DNA of 64,000 nt from the NCBI GenBank assembly GCA_903919315.1, contig CAIXHP010000032.1, positions 96,899 through 160,898 on the forward strand, given 5' to 3'. Under the pieces are notes generated by a model, which was not told the origin of the DNA, did not search any database, and saw only the letters and a program-made list of their open reading frames with translations. Both the position numbers and the translations under genes were made by a program. Shown one piece after another: positions 1 to 9,910 of this stretch (positions are counted from its first letter, which is position 1; every line of letters starts with the position of its first letter). This DNA is from an uncultured Pseudomonadota bacterium. Its GTDB lineage: Bacteria; Pseudomonadota; Alphaproteobacteria; UBA9219.

Positions 1-154
1 GCGCCGTCCGCGCTTCCGCCGCTTGTCGCGCGGCAATGATCAAGGCGCTTAGCAACTCATCCTCATCCGATTCATCCACGCGAAGATGCAGCTTCGCCTC
101 GGCAATCGTAAGCGGTTCCGACGCAGGCGGAGCGCTGAGAACAAGCGTTGTCAT
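1..154 (-). CDS. Phage head-tail connector protein (gp6/gp8-like), truncated by window start
   Basis: Reverse-strand translation from ATG at 154 gives MTTLVLSAPPASEPLTIAEAKLHLRVDESDEDELLSALIIAARQAAEARTA..., matching the 'PLTLAEAKxHLRVD...LIxxLIxAAR' pattern of head-tail connectors; lies after the capsid gene. Confidence 0.7.
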   Translation of the reverse strand, partial: MTTLVLSAPPASEPLTIAEAKLHLRVDESDEDELLSALIIAARQAAEARTA

Positions 155-162
155 GGCTCGCC

Positions 163-402
163 TTATTGGTCGACGCTGGGGTCAGCGGTGATCGCGTCCT
201 GCGTGGCTTTCAATTTGACAGCGATAGCTCCGCCCTTCTTTTTGAATTCGACGGCATCAGAATTGTCGTCAGCCAAGCCTGCCTCGACGAGCGCGGCAAT
301 AACCGACGCTTCGCCCTCGACAAGATCATCGCATTTTCCAACATACGAATCGACCAGCAAGCGCGCCGTGACGAGCGTGGCATCATTCTTTGCTTTCGCC
401 AT
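163..402 (-). CDS. Hypothetical small phage protein between capsid and connector
   Basis: ORF 163..471; likely start MAKAKNDATLVTARLLVDSYVGKCDDL at 402. Confidence 0.6.
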   Translation of the reverse strand: MAKAKNDATLVTARLLVDSYVGKCDDLVEGEASVIAALVEAGLADDNSDAVEFKKKGGAIAVKLKATQDAITADPSVDQ

Positions 403-495
403 GATCTTCTCCTTGTAAAAAAGTTTGGAAGTGAAAAGGGGCGAGGCCATTTCTTGCCCCGCCCCTTCCATTCTCAGGGGGATAAGACGCTGAGA

Positions 496-1719
496 TTAGG
501 TAGCGGAGTTCTGGTAGTATTTGACGCCACCGCCGACATCGACGTAATTGCCGCCATTGCGCGAGAACATCAGGAAACCGACCTGACCGTTCTTTGCATA
601 AGCGGAATCCGTGAAGCGGAAGAAGCTGTACGCCAGAGCGTCGCGGATCATGTAGAAGCTGAAATCGCCAAACAGGATCGACTTTGCGTTCGCGGCCATC
701 ACGGCGACATCCTGATTGATCGCAACCGGGAAGCCGAGAATCGTGTTGGCCATCGGCCCCACAATCCCGTCATAGCCCGGCAGGAAGACCGGACGGCCCG
801 CCGTGTCTTTCAGCTTACGGACGACCTTCAGCGATGCGTCGTTCATCATAAACCGGCACCGATTAAGGGCGCGGTAGGCTGGATCAACGGAATGGACGAG
901 GTCGATCAAATCGTCAAAGATGACCGTGGTCGTTTGGCCCGTCGTGCCGACTTTGCCGGACGCGGCCGCCGTCACGATGCCGCGCGGTTCGCTTGTGCCG
1001 GTGCCAACCGTAAACTTTGTGTTGGTAATACGACCCAAGCGTTGCACAAGACGATTGCGAATGAACGCTTCGATATCGACGGACGAATCCTGCAACAATT
1101 CAAAAGGCACGGTAACCGGCTTTGAGCTGTATTTGTAGGTATTCAACGCAACGGAACCAAAAACGATGTCGGCGGACGCGGCGACAGCCGTGTTTTCCGC
1201 GACCTGTTCGCCGGTTTCCGAAGTACCGTCCGAGGTCGGATAGTTCATCGGGTTTCCGGCCTCGGTTTGCAGCACGGTTGATACCTCGCGCATTCCGCCG
1301 AACGTCTTGAGCGCATCGGCAATGGCCTTCGCGACTTCCGTTTGCACGGTGAAACCGCCTTCGGAACCTGTCGTCGTGCTCATCGTGTTGCGGATCTGCG
1401 CCCAATCATCATTGGTCATCACCTGATCGCCGCCCCGCAGCCATTTAGCAAAAAGCTTCGCCGCCGGCGCTTTGCCGTCACGCTCCATGCGATTTGCCGC
1501 TTCTGTGACATGGGATTCCAGCTTTTCGTCCGCCATGCGCTCATGCAAAGCCTGAATGCGGCCGATTTGAGACGAAAGATCGTCAAGAGCCTTCATGCCC
1601 TCGTCGTATTGGGCCTGAAGGGCGTTGTTCCACGTCTCTTTGCCTTGTTCGTTCAAAAGCTCGTGAAGCTTTTTTGCCTGGGCGGCATGCCGCTCGCGCA
1701 GCGCCTGAATGCTTTTCAT
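496..1719 (-). CDS. Phage major capsid protein, HK97 family
   Basis: N-terminal coiled-coil delta-like region followed by STTTGSEGGFTVQTEVAKAIADALKTFGGMREVSTV...; order portal-protease-capsid. Start MKSIQALRERHAAQ at 1719. Confidence 0.93.
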   Translation of the reverse strand: MKSIQALRERHAAQAKKLHELLNEQGKETWNNALQAQYDEGMKALDDLSSQIGRIQALHERMADEKLESHVTEAANRMERDGKAPAAKLFAKWLRGGDQVMTNDDWAQIRNTMSTTTGSEGGFTVQTEVAKAIADALKTFGGMREVSTVLQTEAGNPMNYPTSDGTSETGEQVAENTAVAASADIVFGSVALNTYKYSSKPVTVPFELLQDSSVDIEAFIRNRLVQRLGRITNTKFTVGTGTSEPRGIVTAAASGKVGTTGQTTTVIFDDLIDLVHSVDPAYRALNRCRFMMNDASLKVVRKLKDTAGRPVFLPGYDGIVGPMANTILGFPVAINQDVAVMAANAKSILFGDFSFYMIRDALAYSFFRFTDSAYAKNGQVGFLMFSRNGGNYVDVGGGVKYYQNSAT

Positions 1720-1777
1720 GGTAACTCCGTTTTTTAGGGTTATGCCGCGTTCGCGGGGGTTCTGCTGGCGCTGACGC

Positions 1778-2521
1778 TCAGGCAGCTTTTTCGACGATCC
1801 GCAGTTTCCGGCGGAGAGCGTCAATATCGGGAAGTGCTTTTTCTTCAGTCGTTGCGGCCACAGGCGCGGCTTCCGGCGCTACGCTTTCCGGCGCGTGTGC
1901 GTATGCGCTCATATCCCAGTTTGCCTTATTCTTTGGCGCGTCCTCGGCGATTTTGTCGGCGAAACCGTTGTCAACGGATTCTTGTGCCGAAAACCACGTT
2001 TCCTCCGCCATCCAATCCGCAATAAGCGCGGGCGCTTTTCCCGTGCGGTAAGCGTAAGTTTGCACCAGCGTGCCATCAAGCTTTTCAAGGAGCGAAGCGA
2101 CGCTCAAAAGATCATCGGCATTGCCTACAGCGATTGTCCACGCCTTGTGGATCATGAAAAAACCGCCCTTGGCGATCACGATTTCATCCGCTGACATCGC
2201 CAGAAAGCTCGCGGCGCTAGCCGCATAGCCGTCGATATGCGCAATAACCTTTCCGGAATACTCGCGCAAAGCCTGTTCCATCGCGCGCGCGGCGAAAACA
2301 TCGCCACCGGGGCTATTGATGCGCAAATGAAGAACGGGCGCGGTCGTGGTCTTGATCGTTTTAACGAAGGATTCCGCCGAAACGCCGCCCCATATCTCCG
2401 CGTCGAGATCGGTTGCCACGATCATGTCATAAATGTAGAGCGTATCCGCCGCGTCATTTTTTTCGGCGCGAAAGAAGCCGGAGCGACGGTTATCCGCCAG
2501 AAGCTTGAGCATTGGGCGCAT
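1778..2521 (-). CDS. Phage head maturation protease, ClpP/S14-like
   Basis: LRINSPGGDVFAARAMEQALREY..., IDGYAASAASFLAMSADEIVIAKGGFFMIHKAW: ClpP-like Ser and His motifs. Start MRPMLKLLADNRR at 2521, overlapping the portal gene 3' end. Confidence 0.93.
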   Translation of the reverse strand: MRPMLKLLADNRRSGFFRAEKNDAADTLYIYDMIVATDLDAEIWGGVSAESFVKTIKTTTAPVLHLRINSPGGDVFAARAMEQALREYSGKVIAHIDGYAASAASFLAMSADEIVIAKGGFFMIHKAWTIAVGNADDLLSVASLLEKLDGTLVQTYAYRTGKAPALIADWMAEETWFSAQESVDNGFADKIAEDAPKNKANWDMSAYAHAPESVAPEAAPVAATTEEKALPDIDALRRKLRIVEKAA

Positions 2522-3758
2522 TGTTGTCCCCTTTGTTGAGAATGTCGCCGCCATCGATCGGCGGAAGGTTTTCAAGTTTCCGAACCTCGTTCACCGTCAT
2601 AAATCCGGGCTCTCCCGCACGTCCGATCGACATGCGATGCGCTTCATAACGACTTTTGAGGTCGCCGCGCTCGATGCCTGCGGTCGTGAATTCGGCGAAG
2701 ATGTCTTTGTCGCGAAGCGCTTTTCGGTTGATTTCCTGCTCAAACTTTCGCAAATGGCGCATGATCGTATATTTGACAAAACCGATGGACATATTTTCGA
2801 CGCCGCTTCCAAAGCTCGTCGTTTTTTCGGTCATGCCGATCATAAACGGCGGGACACCAAAAATGCGCGCTATGTCCTCGATCTGAAATTGCCGCGTCGC
2901 GATAAGCTGCGCATCTTCGGCTTTCATCGTCAGTTCTTTCAGATTAAGCCCTCCTGTCAACAGAGCGGGCTTGTGCGAGTTCGACGCGCCGCCATGGATT
3001 TGGCTCCACAACTCGCGTATTTCCTCTTTCTGTTCCATGGTCATCTCGGCGGCATCGGGCGCCGTCAGGACAAAATCAGGGCGCGCTCCGTTGGCGAAGA
3101 AATGCGACGTGTGATCGTCAGCAGCCAGGGCGATTCCTGCCGAATTACGCAGCGCGTGTTGCAATGGTGTTCTTCCGCGCAAGCCGTTGAAACCGAGACC
3201 GGGGATGTGCAGCACGTCATCCTGATCAAGCACAAAGCGTTGGTCGCTCAGTGGATCGTTAAAAAGATATTTCATCCGCCCGTTTTCGCGCCGAACCTCG
3301 ACGTTGGAGGGATGCCATGGCTCAAAGCCAATGATTTTCGGGCTCATCGAACTTTGACGCACGATGCGCGCGAAGGCGTCGCCTTGCAGCAACAGCGATG
3401 TCGTCAGATATTCCCAAAATGTCGCCGCCGTGCAAGCCGGCGAAGGCTCTCGGTTCAAAAGCCACCACAAGTCGTGATCGGTCGCTTCGCGTCCTGTTGT
3501 TGTTTGACGAAAAATCGGCAACGGCATGCAAGAAACCGCGCCTGAGATCAGACCGACGCAGGCATAAACGGCCGAAACGCACATTGCCGTGCGTTCGTTC
3601 ACGACATAACCGCTTGGCGCTGTTGTTGCAAAACTGAAAACGTCCGCGAGAGATTGCGAAATGACGGCCTGATTTTTCACGTCTGGAACGTCATGCGCAG
3701 GCTTCTCCCCGCGCGTTCCAAAAATTCCGCGCATTTTGTTGAGCATGTTGGCCATCAC
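2490..3758 (-). CDS. Phage portal protein, HK97 family
   Basis: VNERTAMCVSAVYACVGLISGAVSCMPLPIFR...; EDIARIFGVPPFMIGM; adjacent to terminase. Confidence 0.93.
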   Translation of the reverse strand: MMANMLNKMRGIFGTRGEKPAHDVPDVKNQAVISQSLADVFSFATTAPSGYVVNERTAMCVSAVYACVGLISGAVSCMPLPIFRQTTTGREATDHDLWWLLNREPSPACTAATFWEYLTTSLLLQGDAFARIVRQSSMSPKIIGFEPWHPSNVEVRRENGRMKYLFNDPLSDQRFVLDQDDVLHIPGLGFNGLRGRTPLQHALRNSAGIALAADDHTSHFFANGARPDFVLTAPDAAEMTMEQKEEIRELWSQIHGGASNSHKPALLTGGLNLKELTMKAEDAQLIATRQFQIEDIARIFGVPPFMIGMTEKTTSFGSGVENMSIGFVKYTIMRHLRKFEQEINRKALRDKDIFAEFTTAGIERGDLKSRYEAHRMSIGRAGEPGFMTVNEVRKLENLPPIDGGDILNKGDNNAPNAQASGG

Positions 3759-5395
3759 AGGATCACAATCCCCGGTACGGGTTTCGGTTTTGGCGAGTCG
3801 CCTGCGGTCGCGCGCCCTAGCGCCATAATCAGCGCCACGATCCCATCGATACGATCCGGCGACCTCGCTTTGTCCGGCTTGATGTTACCGCCCTCATCAT
3901 TTTTTTTGGCCACGTTAGCCGCATTCCAACGCGCGATTGGATGGCCGCCGTGATACAGTTTGTTGCCGGCTATCACCATGCGTTCAAGTTCCGCCGAGGG
4001 CGAAGCCATTGACAAAAAGCCCTGCCCAAACTGGGTAAGGTGGATGCCTTCTTCCATCAGGTTGTTGACAATCTCGCCTGCAAAAGTCCTGTCGTAGGCG
4101 AGTTCGATAAGATCATACTGGCTGGCGACGTTGAGAATTTCTTTCTCAACATATTTGAAATCCGTCGTATCGCCCGGCGTGGCCGTAATGAAGCCGTGGT
4201 CGCGCCAAATGTTGTAAGGCACGCGATCACGTTTTGAGCGTTCGCGGATGTTTTCTTCGGGACACCAAAACCAAAACAGGACAATCCATTTTTCGTCGTC
4301 GTTAAGCGGGGGGAACAACAACGCGAGCGCCGTGAGGTCGGACACGCGCGCCAGATCAAGGCCACCGAAACAACGCCGTCCGCGAAGTTTTTCTTTTAGT
4401 TCTTCAAGACCCCCTTTGACTTCTTCAAGCGGCGTATCGCGGTGCGGGCCTCCAAGGTTCCATTTTTCAATCGGTAGCCACCGCTTCACACTTTCAACCC
4501 AGACATTCAAATGCAGACGCAAAAACGTATCCAAATAGCTCGGCTGGCTCTTGCACTTTTCGACCTGCTTTTGCATATAGTCGATATTGATCGACTTCCC
4601 AAGGTTCGGATTTGCTTTTTCCCAGACGCGAGGGTCTTTGTGGTCGTCTTCTTTATCGGCGGCGTAGATGACGGGAAGGAATTCATCATCAGGAATAACT
4701 TTGTCGCGCACTTGCTCGGCGTGACGGTGCTGGTCATAACAAATTGAATGCTTATCCGTTCCTGCCGTCGTGATGATGACTTCAAGTGGCTGCGACCGCG
4801 CCCCGGTCGACGTGTGCATGACGTCAAAGAGCATTCGATCTCTGAACGCGTGGAACTCATCATAAATGATCCCGCTCGCGCTCAACCCATCCTTGTTGCC
4901 GTAATCAGAGGAAAGAACCTTGTAACTCTGACCGTATTTTTGATTGAAGATGCTTAACTTACTTGCCAGCGTGCGATCGACCAGTGATGGCGAAAGTTTG
5001 CGCATCCGCACCGCTTCATTAAAGCAGATGCCAGCTTGATCCTTTCCATTTGCAACAGAATAAACTTCGGCGCCAGCCTCGCAGTCGCAGAAGGTCAGAT
5101 AAAGGGCAATTCCGGCCGCAAGCTGCGTTTTTCCGTTCTTGCGGGGAATCTCAATGTAGACGATGCGAAATCTTCGCGTTCCGTCACTTCTTCTTTTCCA
5201 TCCGAATATGGCTCGCACAAGGCTTTGCTGCCATGGCTCTAGGGAAAACGGCTGTCCGCTCCATTTTCCTTTTGTGTGTTTAAGGTAGCGTGGGAAAAAC
5301 GCGCAGGCACGCGCGGCGGCAGACTCATCGAAATAGTGTTCATCGGTCGCCGTTTCACGCGCCCATACTTCGGCATCGAAAATTGATTCCGTCAT
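3755..5395 (-). CDS. Phage terminase large subunit
   Basis: IEIPRKNGKTQLAAGIALYLTF (Walker A-like), GIIYDEFHAFRDRMLFDV (Walker B region); overlaps portal start. Confidence 0.93.
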   Translation of the reverse strand: MTESIFDAEVWARETATDEHYFDESAAARACAFFPRYLKHTKGKWSGQPFSLEPWQQSLVRAIFGWKRRSDGTRRFRIVYIEIPRKNGKTQLAAGIALYLTFCDCEAGAEVYSVANGKDQAGICFNEAVRMRKLSPSLVDRTLASKLSIFNQKYGQSYKVLSSDYGNKDGLSASGIIYDEFHAFRDRMLFDVMHTSTGARSQPLEVIITTAGTDKHSICYDQHRHAEQVRDKVIPDDEFLPVIYAADKEDDHKDPRVWEKANPNLGKSINIDYMQKQVEKCKSQPSYLDTFLRLHLNVWVESVKRWLPIEKWNLGGPHRDTPLEEVKGGLEELKEKLRGRRCFGGLDLARVSDLTALALLFPPLNDDEKWIVLFWFWCPEENIRERSKRDRVPYNIWRDHGFITATPGDTTDFKYVEKEILNVASQYDLIELAYDRTFAGEIVNNLMEEGIHLTQFGQGFLSMASPSAELERMVIAGNKLYHGGHPIARWNAANVAKKNDEGGNIKPDKARSPDRIDGIVALIMALGRATAGDSPKPKPVPGIVIL

Positions 5396-5400
5396 GGCGA

Positions 5401-5934
5401 TTAGTGGCGAACGGCGAAATCAAAGTAACTTTCATCCGAGAACGGCCCCTCAGGCATCTTCGGCTTATTCGGATCGACCGATTCTTTATCAGTGCCAGGC
5501 AAAACAAGTTGACGCGGATCGGATGACATTTGCGAAGCGACGCGCGTTCGCGCCGACGGCGTAAGTCCGAACTCGATTAGATACTGGCGCATAAGGCGCA
5601 GGCTGTCGTTTTTCATCTGCACAGACGGGTTTTTCTTAAACAGACCGTTGACCTTTTGCACGCGCCCGTACTTTTTGATGTGCTCTTGCGCCGCATAATA
5701 GTCGGACAGACATTCGCAGTAGGCGATGAACGCTGTCCGGTCGATTTTCGTCAACAGCCCGATCTTGTCGAGCTGGGGCGCAAGTCGATCCCATTCATCG
5801 CTCGCGATTTTCGTAAGTCCTTTCGGCTTTTCCGGAAGGCCGATATCGGGACGCGGCTCGTCTTTAGGTAAAGCTCTTTTTCCCGGATTTCCTGCAAGCT
5901 CTTTAAGCGCCGTTGGCTTTGCTTTTCTACCCAT
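5401..5934 (-). CDS. Phage terminase small subunit, P27 family
   Basis: MGRKAKPTALKELAGNPGKRALPKDEPRP...: canonical P27 N-terminus. Confidence 0.9.
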   Translation of the reverse strand: MGRKAKPTALKELAGNPGKRALPKDEPRPDIGLPEKPKGLTKIASDEWDRLAPQLDKIGLLTKIDRTAFIAYCECLSDYYAAQEHIKKYGRVQKVNGLFKKNPSVQMKNDSLRLMRQYLIEFGLTPSARTRVASQMSSDPRQLVLPGTDKESVDPNKPKMPEGPFSDESYFDFAVRH

Positions 5935-6050
5935 ACGTCACAAACATCATTGTCTGATGTCCAAAAAAAGTTTTCTCGATTTCGCGGCGATGCGCGTGGT
6001 ACTGGACACGCGGTCTAGAAGACGAAGGCGCCAGACTTTTTGCCCCCCCC

Positions 6051-6461
6051 CTACCCTTCGATGGGGTAGCCTTCGGGCGTACACCCAAGGCTTGCGCGTC
6101 CTGATTTTTCGAGCCTCTGTTTGTACGAGTTGTGGCAGTTCGCGCAAAGCGACTGCCAGTTTTTACTATCCCAAAAGAGTTTCATGTCTCCGCGATGCGG
6201 TGCGATGTGATCGACAACATGCGCTTCGGCAACGCGCCCACGCTTTTGGCAAGGCAAGCAGAGCGGATGCTTGCGCAAGAAAGCGGCGCGGGCCTTTTGC
6301 CAGGCATAACCATAACCGCGATCGATAGGTGATCCGCGCTTACTATCGCTCTCCTTCCGCCGTGCCCGCTCTGCATCAACAGCATGACGCTCACAATACC
6401 GACCGTCCGCCAGATCGCCGCAGCCGGGATGGCGGCAAGGTCTCTTAGGTTTCCACGGCAT
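6051..6461 (-). CDS. HNH endonuclease
   Basis: VVDHIAPHRGDMKLFWDSKNWQSLCANCHNSYKQ: HNH motif; upstream of terminase genes. Start MPWKPKRPCRHPGC at 6461. Confidence 0.9.
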   Translation of the reverse strand: MPWKPKRPCRHPGCGDLADGRYCERHAVDAERARRKESDSKRGSPIDRGYGYAWQKARAAFLRKHPLCLPCQKRGRVAEAHVVDHIAPHRGDMKLFWDSKNWQSLCANCHNSYKQRLEKSGRASLGCTPEGYPIEG

Positions 6462-6490
6462 GGCGCGATCATCTTCTGGATTTGAAAAAC

Positions 6491-6523
6491 AAAAAGCCGC
6501 GCAGAACGTATCTGTGCGGCTTT
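6491..6523 (-). terminator. Candidate rho-independent terminator between early and late phage genes (minus strand)
   Basis: AAAGCCGCGCAGA(493-505)/ACGTA/TCTGTGCGGCTTT(511-523); 12 of 13 stem positions are Watson-Crick, and minus-strand RNA continues into U5-G-U5. Confidence 0.6.
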
Positions 6524-6592
6524 CTTGATGATCTAAAACCGCTCTTGACGCGGCTTCGCTTAGCATGACGTTTCTAGGTTAAAAAACGTGAC

Positions 6593-7162
6593 CTAGTCAA
6601 GCTGAATTTTGAAGTCGTCTTCCAATGTGGTTCGCCAGCGCTTTGCCATGGCTTCAAGGCCGCGCCGTAATGTCCGGATTCGCGCGGCTGACCCAAGCGC
6701 TTCGTCGTTGCCACAGACCGCAATAACGGCAAGCTTTTGCAAAGCGGAAAGAGCCTGAAGCCCCTGCTTAACACGACGATCTGCCCATTTGTGACGATCC
6801 AAACGCTCTTCAAGCGACATCGGATCAAAGCAGTCGATGCGTTGCGCCGACAAATCCTTTGTAACGACCGACATGCCATAGGCCGCCGACAGCCACGCTG
6901 TGCGGAACACCAGCCCGGCCTTGTACGCGGCCTCGCCGATGTGGCCTTTGACATGATAGCGATCCAGCCAGCATTCGCACACGGCGCGATCAACACGCAC
7001 GATGGTGGCGTGCAGTTCGTTGAGCGGATCAGCTACGCTCACCCCAGCCACAAACATGCCGCCGTTCTGGCGTTCGCGCTCCGGTATGGCGACTTGGCGC
7101 GGCAATGACGGTGAGGGCTTCAGGCGTTGGTATCTGGATCGCGTCTTCGACTTGGACGGCAT
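6593..7162 (-). CDS. Hypothetical phage protein
   Basis: Start MPSKSKTRSRYQRLKPSPSLP at 7162; compatible with the surrounding minus-strand gene run. Confidence 0.6.
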   Translation of the reverse strand: MPSKSKTRSRYQRLKPSPSLPRQVAIPERERQNGGMFVAGVSVADPLNELHATIVRVDRAVCECWLDRYHVKGHIGEAAYKAGLVFRTAWLSAAYGMSVVTKDLSAQRIDCFDPMSLEERLDRHKWADRRVKQGLQALSALQKLAVIAVCGNDEALGSAARIRTLRRGLEAMAKRWRTTLEDDFKIQLD

Positions 7163-7215
7163 CGGTAACTCCCTGCGAGGCTGGACGGTGGCGGCGGTGG
7201 CGGTGTGGCTGAAAC

Positions 7216-7980
7216 TCATGGCGCATACCCGAACTCGCGCTGGACGTGCTCCGGCACCCTGCACCCGGCCATCCCCGGCCTGCTCGCGCCGTAAACATCA
7301 TCGATCCAGACGTTGTGCGCGACGAATCCCCTCATCCGCGCCCGCCACAGGATGTCGTCCTCGCTGGGATCGAAGCCGTAGTCGCCCCCGCCCCCTCGCG
7401 CCGCCCGAGAGACCCCCCTCCAATCTTTCTGTTTTCTGTCTGAATCTTCCTTCGCTGATCTCTTTAATGGTTCTATTACAGTTCTGGGTGCAGGAGATTC
7501 ACCCATAAACGCCGTGGTTTGCACCCTTGAAGGCACGTCTATCCCCTTGTCAGGCCTTGCAAATTCGGCCTCAGGAGCATCGTCGCGCCGAGCCGCGTCC
7601 GCATAGTCCAAATCCATGCCCATCGCGAGCCTCCACTGGCGGGTGTATTCCCTCTGGCAGGCAAGCGGACGCACCCCCTTCGCGTCGAGTTGCCGGATGC
7701 GTTTTTCGGTCAGCTGGGTCAGATGTGGGATGTTGGTTAAGATATACAGCGACGATTGCTTACGCCGCGTCTGGGTGTCGAGATAGCCCATCACCTCGAG
7801 CTTGCGGATGACGAGCTGCACCGTACGCTCCGACAGGCTGCACAGCTTGGCGATATAGGCCACCGAAGGCCAGCAATAGCCATAGTCGTTGGCGTTGTCC
7901 GCCAGCTTGTTCAAAACGATCTTGACCGTGTGGCCGAGGCCCTCAATCGTCCAGACCGCGTTTGTGTAGCGTATTGCCAT
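7216..7980 (-). CDS. Helix-turn-helix protein, probable phage replication initiator-like
   Basis: MAIRYTNAVW...VKIVLNKLADNANDYGYCWPSVAYIAKLCSLSERTVQLVIRKLEVMGYL winged-helix N-terminus; close to the DnaB gene. Confidence 0.75.
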   Translation of the reverse strand: MAIRYTNAVWTIEGLGHTVKIVLNKLADNANDYGYCWPSVAYIAKLCSLSERTVQLVIRKLEVMGYLDTQTRRKQSSLYILTNIPHLTQLTEKRIRQLDAKGVRPLACQREYTRQWRLAMGMDLDYADAARRDDAPEAEFARPDKGIDVPSRVQTTAFMGESPAPRTVIEPLKRSAKEDSDRKQKDWRGVSRAARGGGGDYGFDPSEDDILWRARMRGFVAHNVWIDDVYGASRPGMAGCRVPEHVQREFGYAP

Positions 7981-8050
7981 ATGTCCCCCTGTCGTTTTCC
8001 CAAAATGTTCCCACGGCGGCGCGGACCGCCTTGACCCGCGCCGCCCCGCC

Positions 8051-8395
8051 TCAGTTGATGCTGCTGTGCGCCGCATGCATTGGCATCGGCTCGTCGTCCG
8101 GCAGCGGATCGTCGTTGAGCTGCCAACAATGCCCGCCGGGCCGCAGCCGGATGTTGTCCGGGTCAGCGTCCATCGTGATCATGTAGACCCCCGCCATATC
8201 CTCAAGGATCTTCACGACTTTCTTTTCCTTGATCTCGGTGCCAAAAGCGACGCGCTTGAGCGTCGTGCAGAGCCGCTCACCGTTGGCGCGCGCCAGATCG
8301 ATGTCGTGACAAATTTTCAGCAGCACCAACCGCTCTTCCGCCGAAAAACTGAATGTGTTCCATGCCAAATCGGTGTGATAACGCTCATACCCCAT
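8051..8395 (-). CDS. Hypothetical phage protein
   Basis: ORF with start MGYERYHTDLAWNTF at 8395, between replication genes. Confidence 0.6.
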   Translation of the reverse strand: MGYERYHTDLAWNTFSFSAEERLVLLKICHDIDLARANGERLCTTLKRVAFGTEIKEKKVVKILEDMAGVYMITMDADPDNIRLRPGGHCWQLNDDPLPDDEPMPMHAAHSSIN

Positions 8396-8446
8396 GGTCT
8401 TTATCTCCCTACACAGGCTTCCCACCACGCCGGAAGCGTCGGCGCA

Positions 8447-9910
8447 TTACAGCTCCGTTGCCTCATCCAGTTGCGGCGACGGTTCATAAAAATGGCACCG
8501 CCACCCCTCAAACCGGGCGCGGACGGTTCCGGTGTTTCCAGTGCGATTTTTGGCGACGATGATCTCGCCGAGATGGCGCGATTTTTCCAACTCCGCCGAC
8601 CACCGCGCGTGGCGGTCGTTGAATTTCTCTTCACTCTCTCCGTCTTTGCGGCGCGGATCGGAACGAACGAGGTAATATTCTGGGCGGTAAACGAACATGA
8701 TCACATCGGCATCCTGCTCGATGGAGCCGCTGTCGCGCAGATCGGACATCATGGGCCGCTTGTCCTCGCGGCTTTCCACCGCGCGGTTGAGCTGCGACAA
8801 CAGCAGCACAGGGATATTCAGCTCCTTGGCCAGACTTTTTAACGCAGCGGTAATTTGTCCGACCTGCACCGCCTGATTGGCCCTCAGGTCTTCCGAGCGA
8901 ATAAAGCCCAAGTAATCGATCACAAGTATACTGAGGCCATAACGGCGCTTATGGCGTTTGGCGCGACCGCGAATTTGCGCGACGGTGAGGCCGCAGCTGT
9001 CGTCAATCGCCAGAGGCCATGAGGCAATTTCGGTCTTGGCTTTAAAAATCTTGCCGAATTCGTCCTGCGTCAGGCCCGCCCGCTGGCGATCCGTGGGGAT
9101 TCCGGTTTGCCGCGCGATCAGACGACCCATGATTTGGCTGCGCGACATCTCCATGGATTGCACCAACGCTTTCGCGCCGGTCTGGGCGACATTGACCGCC
9201 ATGGTGAGGCACAAAGCGGTCTTGCCCATGCTAGGCCGACCGGAAAGGACATACAGGTTTCCGCCTTCGAACCCGCCCAGCATTTTATCAAGCGTCGGCA
9301 GGCCGCAGGGCACGCCGCTGAGGCCGTTGCCGCGCCGCATCGCGTCCTCAATCGTGGCCATGGTTTCGTCATAGGCCGTGGCCATGTTGACCGCGCCGCC
9401 GCCCTCGCGAACCTCAGCCAGAGCGTACAGGCGCGTTTCCGCCGCGCCGATCAAATCATCGGCGTTTTCCGGCGGAGCGCTCTCGTTCCGCGCCATCGCC
9501 GCGACCTCGTCGGCATAGTCCAGCAAGCGCCGCCGCACCGCCAAATGGTGGATCAGCCGCGCGTAATCCACCACGCCGTCGAGCGTGATGACGCTGGCCA
9601 CCAGATCGGCCAAATACCTACCGCCGCCTAGTTTTACCAGCGCCGCGTCCGCGTCGAACATCCCGCGCAGCGTGTGCGCGTCGGCGGTGCGTCCGGCATC
9701 GATGGTCTTGGCTATCGCGTCATACAGCCGCGCATGCAGCGGGTTGTAAAAATCGTCCGCCGTAACGATTTCAAATGTTTTAAAGTATTGTTGGTTGCTG
9801 TGAAGTAATGCTCCAAGGAAATATTGTTCCACCTCTTCGTTGTGCGGCGGCGGCAACGCCGCAGCGTCCTTCCCGCCTTGCACGACTGTAAAGGCAGGCG
9901 TTAAGGTCAT
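8447..9910 (-). CDS. dnaB: Replicative DNA helicase, DnaB-like
   Basis: PPHNEEVEQYFLGALL, LYVLSGRPSMGKTALCLTMAVNVA (Walker A), ILVIDYLGFIRSE, LLLSQLNRAVESREDKRPMMSDLRDSGSIEQDADVI. Confidence 0.95.
   Translation of the reverse strand: MTLTPAFTVVQGGKDAAALPPPHNEEVEQYFLGALLHSNQQYFKTFEIVTADDFYNPLHARLYDAIAKTIDAGRTADAHTLRGMFDADAALVKLGGGRYLADLVASVITLDGVVDYARLIHHLAVRRRLLDYADEVAAMARNESAPPENADDLIGAAETRLYALAEVREGGGAVNMATAYDETMATIEDAMRRGNGLSGVPCGLPTLDKMLGGFEGGNLYVLSGRPSMGKTALCLTMAVNVAQTGAKALVQSMEMSRSQIMGRLIARQTGIPTDRQRAGLTQDEFGKIFKAKTEIASWPLAIDDSCGLTVAQIRGRAKRHKRRYGLSILVIDYLGFIRSEDLRANQAVQVGQITAALKSLAKELNIPVLLLSQLNRAVESREDKRPMMSDLRDSGSIEQDADVIMFVYRPEYYLVRSDPRRKDGESEEKFNDRHARWSAELEKSRHLGEIIVAKNRTGNTGTVRARFEGWRCHFYEPSPQLDEATEL

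Noticed and set aside
148-1125. 325-aa plus-strand ORF
   Set aside because: Antisense to the clear HK97 capsid gene.
6040-6053. Poly-C run just after the HNH stop (poly-G on minus strand)
   Set aside because: Considered programmed frameshift or phase variation, but it lies beyond the stop codon and no fused reading frame continues into a recognisable domain.
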